Assembly (NCBI GenBank): GCA_905193085.1
Contig: CAJJNI010000093.1
Coordinates: forward strand, 1-8,682
Length of the DNA stretch: 8,682 nucleotides
Direction of reading: 5' to 3'
Source: an uncultured Lachnospiraceae bacterium
Lineage (GTDB): Bacteria > Bacillota > Clostridia > Lachnospirales > Lachnospiraceae
This document shows positions 1-6,081 of this stretch, piece by piece. Made by a program: the position numbers and the translations under genes. Numbering within the stretch: the stretch's first letter is position 1; every line of letters starts with the position of its first letter. The notes below the pieces were generated by a model. It was not told the origin of the DNA. It made no database searches and saw only the letters and a program-made list of their open reading frames with translations.

Positions 1-2
1 TG

Positions 3-62
3 TATGAAAGTGACTTTGATAAATTGATGAATGATATGGAGAAGGATGGTACTACCCATTAG
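3..62 (+). CDS. C-terminal end of an unidentified protein (cut by left window edge)
   Basis: The frame beginning at base 3 is open to a TAG at 60-62 and reads YESDFDKLMNDMEKDGTTH. The charged, amphipathic composition looks like a genuine protein tail, and the other two frames here read less like protein. Only 19 residues are visible, so no family can be named. The gene must begin upstream of the window. Its stop codon lies inside a hairpin (47-67) that could help end transcription. The alternative is that this is chance open sequence, because 19 codons prove little. Confidence 0.4.
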   Translation, partial: YESDFDKLMNDMEKDGTTH

Positions 63-67
63 TACCA
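47..67 (+). terminator. Hairpin over the stop codon, possible weak terminator
   Basis: TGGTACT (47-53) and AGTACCA (61-67) form a perfect 7-bp stem around a 7-nt loop. The stop codon of the upstream partial gene lies at 60-62, so it spans the loop-stem border. A run of five T occurs at 74-78, six bases beyond the stem. That is farther and shorter than in a standard intrinsic terminator, so the call is tentative. Confidence 0.3.
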
Positions 68-284
68 CAAAACTTTTTCTTGCAGAAATATTGGCTGGAG
101 CCTATAATTCTAATAGGTGGACTTGCAAACCATCAGATTATTATCTTCTGAATAGTAAAACAAACCTGCAAGCCACCAGAACTACACACAATGACTTACT
201 ATTCATTAGGTAGATAGATTGTGGAAACGCAACAAATGGGAGAAAAGCGAGCAAAGTATTAGAGTTGTAATAAAAGTTAAACGG

Positions 285-290
285 TATAAT
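285..290 (+). promoter_or_regulatory. -10 box of the SEC-C gene promoter
   Basis: TATAAT is an exact sigma-A -10 consensus. The upstream -35 is poor: TTGTAA at 265-270 leaves only a 14-bp spacer and TTAGAG at 259-264 leaves 20 bp. Initiation near 297 would give a leader of roughly 28 nt before the ATG at 325. The box overlaps the ATG at 288-290, which argues against that upstream codon as the translation start. Confidence 0.45.
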
Positions 291-324
291 GTCTGAAGAA
301 TTGAACTGCATTGGAGGAAACTAT

Positions 325-1608
325 ATGTTATTAAAAGAGTATTTAGAAGAATATACAAAAGAACAGTTGTTGGTTCAGGCGAGAAGTTTTGAATTAAGAA
401 AATGTTCAGGACTTCGTAAAGCTGCTCTCATAGAACAGATTCTTGAATGTTTCTGTACAGAGGATATGCTTAGAAGCAGACTGGCATGTTTGACAAAAGA
501 GCAGATGAGTCTTTTTCGTAAGGCATGTGATAAACCACAGGATGTTTCTATAAATGAAGTAGTGGATAGTATGCAGTTGCATATGTACTGGCTAGGAGCT
601 TTTGAAGAAATATCAGACAGATTTTGTGTCTTTGAAGAAATATCAGACAGATTTTGTGTCTTTGAAGAAGTGTCTGCAGTTTTTAAACGAATTGATGATG
701 AAGCATTTAGGGCAGAGCAATGCAAAAAGGGATGGATGATGAAATGCGTTCATTTTTTTATAAATTATTATGGAATTGCCCCAGTGGAAGTTATCTATGA
801 GTTATACAAATTAAAGGTTAAGGATACCATAGATGAAATGATTGCTATGCTATGGGAAATGCCCGTAGATATTGTGGAATCGTGTATTTTCCCGATGAGA
901 AGCTTGGGATTACAAGATTGGCCGAAGGATGACCCGATTTATTCTTCAAAAGGATTGTTTATACATATACCAATACTGGAGAATGATGAAGTCGGAAATC
1001 TGTTGGATAGTCAAATGGATAAAGATTTTTATATACCATCGGTACAGCAGATTGAAGAAATTTGTAGAATAGGATATGAGGAAAGTTCATTGGCGTATAA
1101 AAAATTACAAACATTTTTTATGCGAAAACTAGATTTACCATATGAGCAGGCTGTTTCGTGGTGTCTACAGGTATGGGCAAACAGCTACGATGGGGAATCA
1201 ACGGCGGATGTAATTAGTAAAATGTCAGATGCAGATGTGGTATTTAAGAGTGAAAAGCAAATGAATGAGTTTGTGGGATTGCTTATGGAAGCTCATAACA
1301 ACACAAGAATGAAAGAAAACAGAGGTCATAAGCCAAATGAACTGATAAGAAGAGAATTTACCGGTGGGATGCCAACAATCGTGCCGGGAAGTTCTCATGC
1401 GGCGGCGATGTTAAGAGATGCAGCTCCGCAGTTAAAAGAGATGGGGATACCTGTTGATTTAGAAGAATATGCGGATATTATATCTACTTCACTCTATCCT
1501 GATGGATTGGGAGGAAATGTTGTGAATGTAGAAAAGAAGATATATCCGAATGATCCATGTCCTTGTGGGTCAGGAAAGAAGTATAAGAAGTGTTGTGGCA
1601 GAAAGTAA
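325..1608 (+). CDS. SEC-C zinc-motif protein with a SAP-like N-terminus
   Basis: The 427-aa product ends in a SEC-C motif (residues about 408-427). PCPCGSGKKYKKCCG has the family's zinc-binding Cys412, Cys414, Cys423 and Cys424. In SecA this motif binds zinc and contacts SecB or ribosomes; in standalone proteins its role is mostly unknown. Residues 1-45 (YTKEQLLVQA then GLRKAALIEQIL) resemble a SAP or Rho-N helical nucleic-acid-binding fold, which is inference. The middle is helical and unrecognised. No signal peptide or membrane segment is seen, so it is likely cytoplasmic. I chose ATG 325 because GGAGG at 313-317 sits 7 nt before it; the in-frame ATG at 289 lacks a site and overlaps the -10 box. 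Residues 93-112 are an exact duplication of FEEISDRFCV, with a third, diverged copy starting at 113. The nearest intact gene downstream is 670 bp away, so it is probably transcribed alone. Confidence 0.8.
   Translation: MLLKEYLEEYTKEQLLVQARSFELRKCSGLRKAALIEQILECFCTEDMLRSRLACLTKEQMSLFRKACDKPQDVSINEVVDSMQLHMYWLGAFEEISDRFCVFEEISDRFCVFEEVSAVFKRIDDEAFRAEQCKKGWMMKCVHFFINYYGIAPVEVIYELYKLKVKDTIDEMIAMLWEMPVDIVESCIFPMRSLGLQDWPKDDPIYSSKGLFIHIPILENDEVGNLLDSQMDKDFYIPSVQQIEEICRIGYEESSLAYKKLQTFFMRKLDLPYEQAVSWCLQVWANSYDGESTADVISKMSDADVVFKSEKQMNEFVGLLMEAHNNTRMKENRGHKPNELIRREFTGGMPTIVPGSSHAAAMLRDAAPQLKEMGIPVDLEEYADIISTSLYPDGLGGNVVNVEKKIYPNDPCPCGSGKKYKKCCGRK
601..660 (+). repeat. Exact 30-bp tandem duplication inside the SEC-C gene
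   Basis: Bases 601-630 and 631-660 are identical, each encoding FEEISDRFCV. A partial copy begins at 661 (TTTGAAGAAG, then diverging; FEEVSAVF). The unit is 10 codons, so the frame is kept. Complete identity including third codon positions indicates a recent slippage or unequal recombination event. Confidence 0.95.
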
Positions 1609-1640
1609 AAAGCTCTTGCACATTCTCGCTATCAGAGTAC

Positions 1641-1689
1641 TAATACCAGTAGGTACATTGATACCCATTCGTGATACCCGAATGATACC
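1641..1689 (+). repeat. Cluster of four T(G/A)ATACC repeats with an embedded hairpin
   Basis: TAATACC starts at 1641, and TGATACC starts at 1659, 1672 and 1683, with start-to-start distances of 18, 13 and 11 bp. The third copy is exactly the loop of a 6-bp hairpin, CATTCG (1666-1671) and CGAATG (1679-1684). Irregular spacing makes a replication iteron array unlikely. It could be a protein binding site or decayed sequence. Confidence 0.5.
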
Positions 1690-1834
1690 TGAAATTTTGA
1701 CAACTGAAAATGATAAAGAGAAATAGACGATAAGACGCTGTTTCTGAAAGCAAAAATCTACTATGTCACAGGAAATAACTTAACCTGTAGGGAGTTTGAA
1801 TAGCGGAATTGTCAAAGGGTAGGTTACAGAGTAA

Positions 1835-1975
1835 ACTCCAGAGTTCTCAGAAGCGGCATATCGTGAAGGTTTGGTTAATGCTTTCTGTCATAGAGATTAT
1901 ACTGTAATTCAAGCTGTGAGAGTTGCTATTGAGGATGAGGGGTTAACAATTAGTAGCCCTGCAAAGTCAGCGTAG
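1835..1975 (+). pseudogene. Relic of a COG2865-type (AlbA_2/HATPase) ATP-binding protein
   Basis: The frame from 1835 to the TAG at 1973-1975 gives 46 residues starting TPEFSEAAYREGLVNAFCHRDY and continuing with VRVAIEDEGLTIS. This matches the HATPase segment of COG2865 proteins, usually REALVNALVHRDY followed by an RVEIFDDRIEI-like strand. Those proteins are several hundred residues long and start with an AlbA_2 DNA-binding domain, described as transcriptional regulators or RecG-like ATP-binding proteins. Here a TAA lies immediately upstream (1832-1834), and the usual SNPG-like continuation is replaced by SSPAKSA and a stop. No start codon or ribosome binding site is present. This is a broken internal fragment without the N- and C-terminal domains. 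The match is from memory of the family motif and was not searched. Confidence 0.65.
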
Positions 1976-1980
1976 ATTAA

Positions 1981-2076
1981 CAATTGGAGAGTGCTAAACT
2001 TGAACAAAACTATAATAAGCTATCAGACAAAAGTAAAGAGATTTATAGATTTATTAAGAAAACTATAATCAGGTAA
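1981..2076 (+). pseudogene. Possible second coding relic, family unknown
   Basis: Between TAA (1978-1980) and TAA (2074-2076), 31 codons are open, including KLEQNYNKLSDKSKEIYRF. The charged helical character looks coding-derived, but there is no start codon with a binding site. It is in a different frame from the neighbouring COG2865 relic (offset 146 bp), so it could be the frameshifted tail of that gene or a fragment of another one. Chance open sequence is also possible in so short a stretch. Confidence 0.25.
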
Positions 2077-2275
2077 TGGCTGTATTTATGTGATTACATG
2101 TATTCAATAGATTAATATAATTTATATATTACTAATTAGTTCTTGCGCAAATATAAATGCTTATGATAGGATAATATTTAAGAAACCTACCCACGAAATG
2201 GCATTATTACCAATCAAAATAAAGTGACAGTTACAGCTTATTATCATGTCGGGATATTTAATGAAGGGAGTAACC

Positions 2276-3235
2276 ATGAGTAAAAAATATGATGTCGTAG
2301 CATTAGGAGAATTGTTAATTGATTTTACTGAAAATGGAGTTAGTAAGCAGGGCAATCCTCTGCTTGAAGCCAATCCGGGAGGGGCACCTGCGAATGTTTT
2401 AGCTATGCTAAGAAAGCTTGGGAAAAAGACGGTATTTATTGGCAAAGTTGGAAATGACTGCTTTGGAAAACAGCTTGAAAATACGCTCATTGAGGCAGGA
2501 ATTGGCACAGATGGTCTGGTAAAAGATGATAATATTAACACCACATTAGCATTTGTTCATACATTACCGGGTGGAGACAGAGAATTTGCTTTTTACAGAA
2601 AACCCGGGGCAGATATGATGCTTACATCAAATGAAATTAATGAAGATTTAATCAGGCAGTCAGAAATTTTTCATTTTGGTTCGCTGTCTATGACATCGCA
2701 GCCTTGCAGGGACGCAACAAAATATGCAGTTGAACTTGCAAAAAAAGAAAATCTTCTAATTACATATGACCCGAATCTGAGAGAATCATTGTGGGACAAT
2801 CTGGACGAAGCAAAAGAAATGATAAAATATGGAATGTCCATGTGCGATGTAATGAAGATTTCTGACAATGAAGTGTTATGGTTTACCGGAAAAGATAATT
2901 ATGATGATGCAATTACTGCAATTAAAAATAACTTCAAGAATATTAAATTGATTTTGCTATCACTTGGAAAAGAAGGCAGCAGGGCATATTTGGGAGACAC
3001 AAGTGTTACTGTGCCAGGTTTTATTCAGAAAAATACAATCGAAACAACAGGAGCAGGGGATACATTTTTTGCTGCTGTGATTGATTATATCATAGAACAT
3101 GGACTTGATTTGAACGGAAATCAGTTAAGAGAGATGCTTAGACGGGCAAATGCGGCGGCATCTATTATTACTACAAGAAAAGGTGCAATAAGGGTAATGC
3201 CGACAAAACAGGAATTGCAGATGTTATTGAATTAA
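2276..3235 (+). CDS. scrK: Fructokinase, PfkB/ribokinase family
   Basis: This cytoplasmic sugar kinase is predicted to phosphorylate fructose to fructose 6-phosphate with ATP, feeding glycolysis. The 319-aa length is normal for the family. Motifs in order: GELLIDF (11-17); the sugar-binding NPGGAPANV (33-41), typical of fructokinases; DPNLRESLW (165-173); SLGKEGS (229-235) for nucleotide binding; and the PfkB signature ETTGAGDTF (256-264), with Asp262 as the expected catalytic base and GAGD as the anion hole. I chose ATG 2276 because AGGGAG at 2265-2270 lies 5 nt upstream; an in-frame ATG at 2246 lacks a site and precedes the conserved N-terminus by ten non-conserved residues. Another PfkB sugar specificity is possible, but the N-terminal motif favours fructose. 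No sucrose transporter or hydrolase is in view. It leads a run of tightly packed genes, with the next start codon about 50 bp on. Confidence 0.88.
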   Translation: MSKKYDVVALGELLIDFTENGVSKQGNPLLEANPGGAPANVLAMLRKLGKKTVFIGKVGNDCFGKQLENTLIEAGIGTDGLVKDDNINTTLAFVHTLPGGDREFAFYRKPGADMMLTSNEINEDLIRQSEIFHFGSLSMTSQPCRDATKYAVELAKKENLLITYDPNLRESLWDNLDEAKEMIKYGMSMCDVMKISDNEVLWFTGKDNYDDAITAIKNNFKNIKLILLSLGKEGSRAYLGDTSVTVPGFIQKNTIETTGAGDTFFAAVIDYIIEHGLDLNGNQLREMLRRANAAASIITTRKGAIRVMPTKQELQMLLN

Positions 3236-3286
3236 GTGGAAGAATTTTCCGACAAGTTGGGAAGAGTTTGTAATGAGGAAATATTT

Positions 3287-4423
3287 ATGATTTCAAAATT
3301 AAAAAAAGAATTGTTTTCTTGCGATGAGATTAATAGTGGCAGACAAATTGAAATTGATTTAGCAAGAGCAGTTATTATTTTTTGTCTTTCTTTGATACAT
3401 TGTATGATTGAGTGTACAAGTGATGAAGGGCTTACAAGAGGAATTCCATATTTGTTTGATACTATAATAGGTGGTCCGTTAAGTGCGCCCATGTATATGT
3501 TTGTCATGGGGGTTGGAATGGTTTATACAAGGAGCAGAGAGCCAAAACATCATTTGTTTAGAGGATTAAAGATTTTACTTACGGGTTATTTGTTAAATAT
3601 ATGTCGTTTTTTAATACCTTATTTAATAGGATACGCTATATTTGGAGAATATGATAAATACATAGAGCCGCTTGTGTACAAATTTTTAGGCAATGATATT
3701 TTGATTTTTGCAGGTATAGCAATGATGTTGATTGCTGTATTTATTAAATTTCAAATTTCAAATTGGGGAATGATTTTTGCAGGAATTGCTTTATCTGTTA
3801 CAGGTACATTATTAACGGGTGTAGATGTGAAGACTCCGTTGGGAAATATTTTTCTTGGATATCTTATAGGGACAGAAGATGCTGCCGGAATGGTAATCTC
3901 AGATTTTCCTGTTTGTAACTGGCTGATATTTCCGATTTGTGGATATGTATTTGGAACTATACTAAAAAAAGTTAAGAATAAAAAAAGCTTTTATACTGTG
4001 GTGTCAATGCCCTGTCTGATAATTGCAGTTGTTTATTTCGCATGGGGAATAGCGTCTGGCTCTGGAATGTTTGGGGAAGGACAGAATTGTTACTATCATA
4101 TGAATACAATTGACGCATTTGCAAGTCTTGCTATGACAGTTGGCCTGATTGGTACATATTATTTTATCAGCAGAATACTGTCACAAAATATATTGCAGGT
4201 ATGTAAGGAAATTAGCAGAAATATTACATATATTTATTGCATTCACTGGGTATTGATTTCTTTTAGTGTCAATCTTTTGATTTATCAGATAAGAGGGACG
4301 CAGGAACTTTCGCAATGGTGGAGCCTGCTTCTTGGCTGTACGATTGGTGTGGTATCAATTGTAATAGCACATTATAACAGATTATGGAAAGAGGGTTTTA
4401 GAAAATATGAAAAAGTATCGTAA
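3287..4423 (+). CDS. Polytopic membrane protein, acyltransferase-like (DUF1624/HGSNAT or acyltransferase-3 type)
   Basis: The 378-aa product has about ten hydrophobic segments. After a short cytoplasmic N-terminus, GRQIEIDLARAVIIF (18-32) resembles the opening of the DUF1624/heparan-glucosaminide acetyltransferase-like and acyltransferase-3 families, which start with R-x-x-x-x-D-x-x-R before the first helix. Also matching are GGPLSAPMYMFVMGVGM (second helix) and ITYIYCIHW near the C-terminus, similar to the YIYLIHP-type end of these proteins. Such enzymes move acetyl or other acyl groups across the membrane onto glycans or envelope polymers; the substrate here is unknown. I chose ATG 3287 because GAGGAA (3275-3280) lies 6 nt upstream. 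A GTG at 3236, directly after the fructokinase stop, is in frame and would add 17 polar residues, but has no obvious binding site. Its last 17 bp overlap the next gene, which suggests translational coupling with the phosphatase. Confidence 0.6.
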   Translation: MISKLKKELFSCDEINSGRQIEIDLARAVIIFCLSLIHCMIECTSDEGLTRGIPYLFDTIIGGPLSAPMYMFVMGVGMVYTRSREPKHHLFRGLKILLTGYLLNICRFLIPYLIGYAIFGEYDKYIEPLVYKFLGNDILIFAGIAMMLIAVFIKFQISNWGMIFAGIALSVTGTLLTGVDVKTPLGNIFLGYLIGTEDAAGMVISDFPVCNWLIFPICGYVFGTILKKVKNKKSFYTVVSMPCLIIAVVYFAWGIASGSGMFGEGQNCYYHMNTIDAFASLAMTVGLIGTYYFISRILSQNILQVCKEISRNITYIYCIHWVLISFSVNLLIYQIRGTQELSQWWSLLLGCTIGVVSIVIAHYNRLWKEGFRKYEKVS

Positions 4424-6002
4424 ATTACAGAATACTGTATTGTTCAGCTTTTTGCTGCTTGCTCTGGTTTTGATAATTGTTATAAACATAGTTGTAGGGG
4501 TTCAGTATGTACAAAGGGAAATGAGCAATACAAAGAGAACAGCATTTGCATATACAAAATCAGTAGCGGAATACATAGATGGAGACAGAATCAAAGATTA
4601 TGTAAAAACAGGGGAAAAAGATGATTATTATTATGATATATTAGATTTTCTCAATGCATATCAGGTTAATTCGGCAATCCGTTATTCTTATGTATTTGTA
4701 CCGGAAGAAAATGATTTGATATATGTCTGGGATGCAAATATGGAAGAAGGAGCCTGCACACTCGGTCAGCATGAAAATTATATGCAGGGTGGGAAAGAAG
4801 CGGTAGAGAAAGTATATAAGAAGAATCCTGAGGAAGAAATATCACTCACAAATGATGCGACATATGGATATATTGCGTCAGCATATTCACCGTTATTTGA
4901 CAGCACAGGCACTCCGGTTGCAGTAGTAGGTGTCGATGTATTTATGCCGGATTTGCAGAAATACATGGTGCAATTTCTTGTAAAAATTATTATCGCAATC
5001 ATTCTTATAGTCTCGATTGCAGTTTATCTGTATTTTGTATTTGTAAAAAGACAGATTGTAGAGCCAATTAATACTTTAAGGAAAGCATCTAAGAGTATGG
5101 TTGAGAATCTGGAAAATGAAGAACCTATACAGATTAGCATAAAAACAGGAAATGAAATTGAAGAATTATTTGATTCTTTTAAGCTTATGTATGATGAGAT
5201 AAAGGAATATATTGAAAGACTGTCATTTATAACAGCTGAAAAAGAACGCATTGGTGCAGAACTTAATGTTGCAACTCAGATTCAGTCATCAATGCTGCCA
5301 TGTATTTTTCCGGCATTTCCTGAAAGAGATGAAATAGACATATATGCAACCATGACACCTGCAAAAGAAGTAGGAGGAGATTTTTATGACTTCTTTATGG
5401 TGGATGACAGGCATATTGCAATTGTTATGGCTGATGTTTCGGGAAAAGGAGTTCCGGCAGCACTTTTTATGGTAATTGGAAAAACTTTAATAAAAGACCA
5501 CACCAAGCCGGGCAGAGATTTGGGAGAAGTTTTTACAGAGGTAAATAATATTTTATGTGAATCTAATGATAATGGAATGTTTATTACTGCTTTTGAAGGA
5601 GTGTTAGACCTTGTAACAGGAGAATTTTGCTATGTAAATGCAGGACATGAAAAGCCATTTATATATCATAAAAATGGTAAATATGAAGCTTATGATGTTA
5701 ATCCGGAATTTGTTCTTGCTGCAATTGAGGACATCGAGTACAAACAACATACATTGCAGCTTAATGTAGGTGATAAGATATTCCAGTATACAGATGGCGT
5801 AACAGAAGCAGTAGATAAGGATAACCAGCTATACAAAATGGACAGACTTGATAATGTTTTGAATCAGAAATGTTGTGAGTGCAATCCGGAAGAAACATTA
5901 AAGCTTGTCAAAGAAGATATAGATGCCTTTGTAGGAGATAATGACCAATTTGATGATATAACAATGCTGTGTCTTGAATATACAAAGAACATGGAAGCAT
6001 AG
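4407..6002 (+). CDS. Membrane Cache-HAMP-PP2C (SpoIIE/RsbU-like) serine phosphatase
   Basis: This 531-aa receptor phosphatase begins with a membrane helix (about 10-32). An extracellular Cache/PDC-type sensor (about 35-187) follows; its end, YIASAYSPLFDSTGTPVAVV, is typical of that fold. Then come a second helix (about 190-213), a HAMP linker (about 214-272) with the PINTLRKAS start, and a SpoIIE-type PP2C domain (about 280-525). Metal-binding and catalytic motifs are all present: GGDFYD (323-328), ADVSGKG (342-348), NAGHEKP (411-417), YTDG (461-464) and DDIT (516-519). The domain should therefore be active. Family members dephosphorylate STAS-domain anti-anti-sigma factors in partner-switching pathways, driven by an outside ligand; no such partner gene is in the window. 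ATG 4407 overlaps the upstream gene by 17 bp. GAGGG at 4391-4395 is 11 nt away, longer than ideal, which fits coupled translation. Confidence 0.88.
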   Translation: MKKYRKLQNTVLFSFLLLALVLIIVINIVVGVQYVQREMSNTKRTAFAYTKSVAEYIDGDRIKDYVKTGEKDDYYYDILDFLNAYQVNSAIRYSYVFVPEENDLIYVWDANMEEGACTLGQHENYMQGGKEAVEKVYKKNPEEEISLTNDATYGYIASAYSPLFDSTGTPVAVVGVDVFMPDLQKYMVQFLVKIIIAIILIVSIAVYLYFVFVKRQIVEPINTLRKASKSMVENLENEEPIQISIKTGNEIEELFDSFKLMYDEIKEYIERLSFITAEKERIGAELNVATQIQSSMLPCIFPAFPERDEIDIYATMTPAKEVGGDFYDFFMVDDRHIAIVMADVSGKGVPAALFMVIGKTLIKDHTKPGRDLGEVFTEVNNILCESNDNGMFITAFEGVLDLVTGEFCYVNAGHEKPFIYHKNGKYEAYDVNPEFVLAAIEDIEYKQHTLQLNVGDKIFQYTDGVTEAVDKDNQLYKMDRLDNVLNQKCCECNPEETLKLVKEDIDAFVGDNDQFDDITMLCLEYTKNMEA

Positions 6003-6063
6003 TTAAAAGCGGAAAAAGTAATGGCGTTGGCAGACGAATAAGTTAGTACGAGTGAGGGTAAAA

Positions 6064-6081
6064 ATGGTGAGATACAGATGA
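6064..6081 (+). CDS. Possible five-codon leader peptide MVRYR before the helicase
   Basis: ATG 6064-6066 has a strong, well-placed ribosome binding site, GTGAGGG at 6052-6058, with 5 nt between. It encodes only MVRYR and stops at TGA 6079-6081. That stop overlaps the helicase ATG (6078-6080) in a classic ATGA junction. Translation of this mini-ORF could couple to or limit helicase synthesis. The helicase start itself has only the weak GGTGAG (6066-6071), so reinitiation is a reasonable reading. Chance arrangement cannot be excluded. Confidence 0.35.
   Translation: MVRYR

Larger units (their letters stand above)
1609..2275. other. Long gap without an intact gene, containing gene relics and short repeats
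   Basis: No complete gene of normal length fits in this stretch on either strand. From left to right it holds a T(G/A)ATACC repeat cluster (1641-1689), a COG2865-type relic (1835-1975), an open stretch in another frame (1981-2076), and an AT-rich segment (2100-2180). The last includes the palindrome TTGCGCAA (2143-2150) and the inverted repeat TAATATA/TATATTA (2113-2131). Candidate -10 boxes for the downstream fructokinase are TATGAT (2162-2167) and GATAAT (2170-2175), but neither has a well-spaced -35, so no promoter is called. No clear terminator follows the SEC-C gene. Confidence 0.7.

Noticed and set aside
31..213. 60-codon open frame on the + strand
   Set aside because: No ribosome binding site before its ATG, composition unlike the neighbouring proteins, no recognisable motif, and it overlaps the more protein-like tail that ends at 62.
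375..725. 116-codon reverse-strand open frame
   Set aside because: It lies wholly inside the SEC-C gene on the opposite strand. Its repeated SDISSKTQNL is just the mirror of the 30-bp duplication, and no binding site is seen.
2113..2150. AT-rich inverted repeat TAATATA/TATATTA and palindrome TTGCGCAA as operators of the fructokinase gene
   Set aside because: Both are short, lie more than 120 bp from the start codon, and are not near a convincing -35/-10 pair; chance is likely in such AT-rich DNA.
2161..2544. 127-codon reverse-strand open frame overlapping the fructokinase start
   Set aside because: Most of it is antisense to conserved fructokinase motifs, and its sequence resembles no family I recognise.
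3236..3286. GTG start for the membrane protein, directly abutting the fructokinase stop
   Set aside because: No clear ribosome binding site, and it would add a polar non-conserved extension. ATG 3287 has GAGGAA at ideal spacing.
6021..6041. Mini-ORF MALADE in the gap before the helicase
   Set aside because: The purine stretch upstream (6011-6018) is a poor binding site, and the frame ends well short of the helicase, unlike the coupled MVRYR frame.
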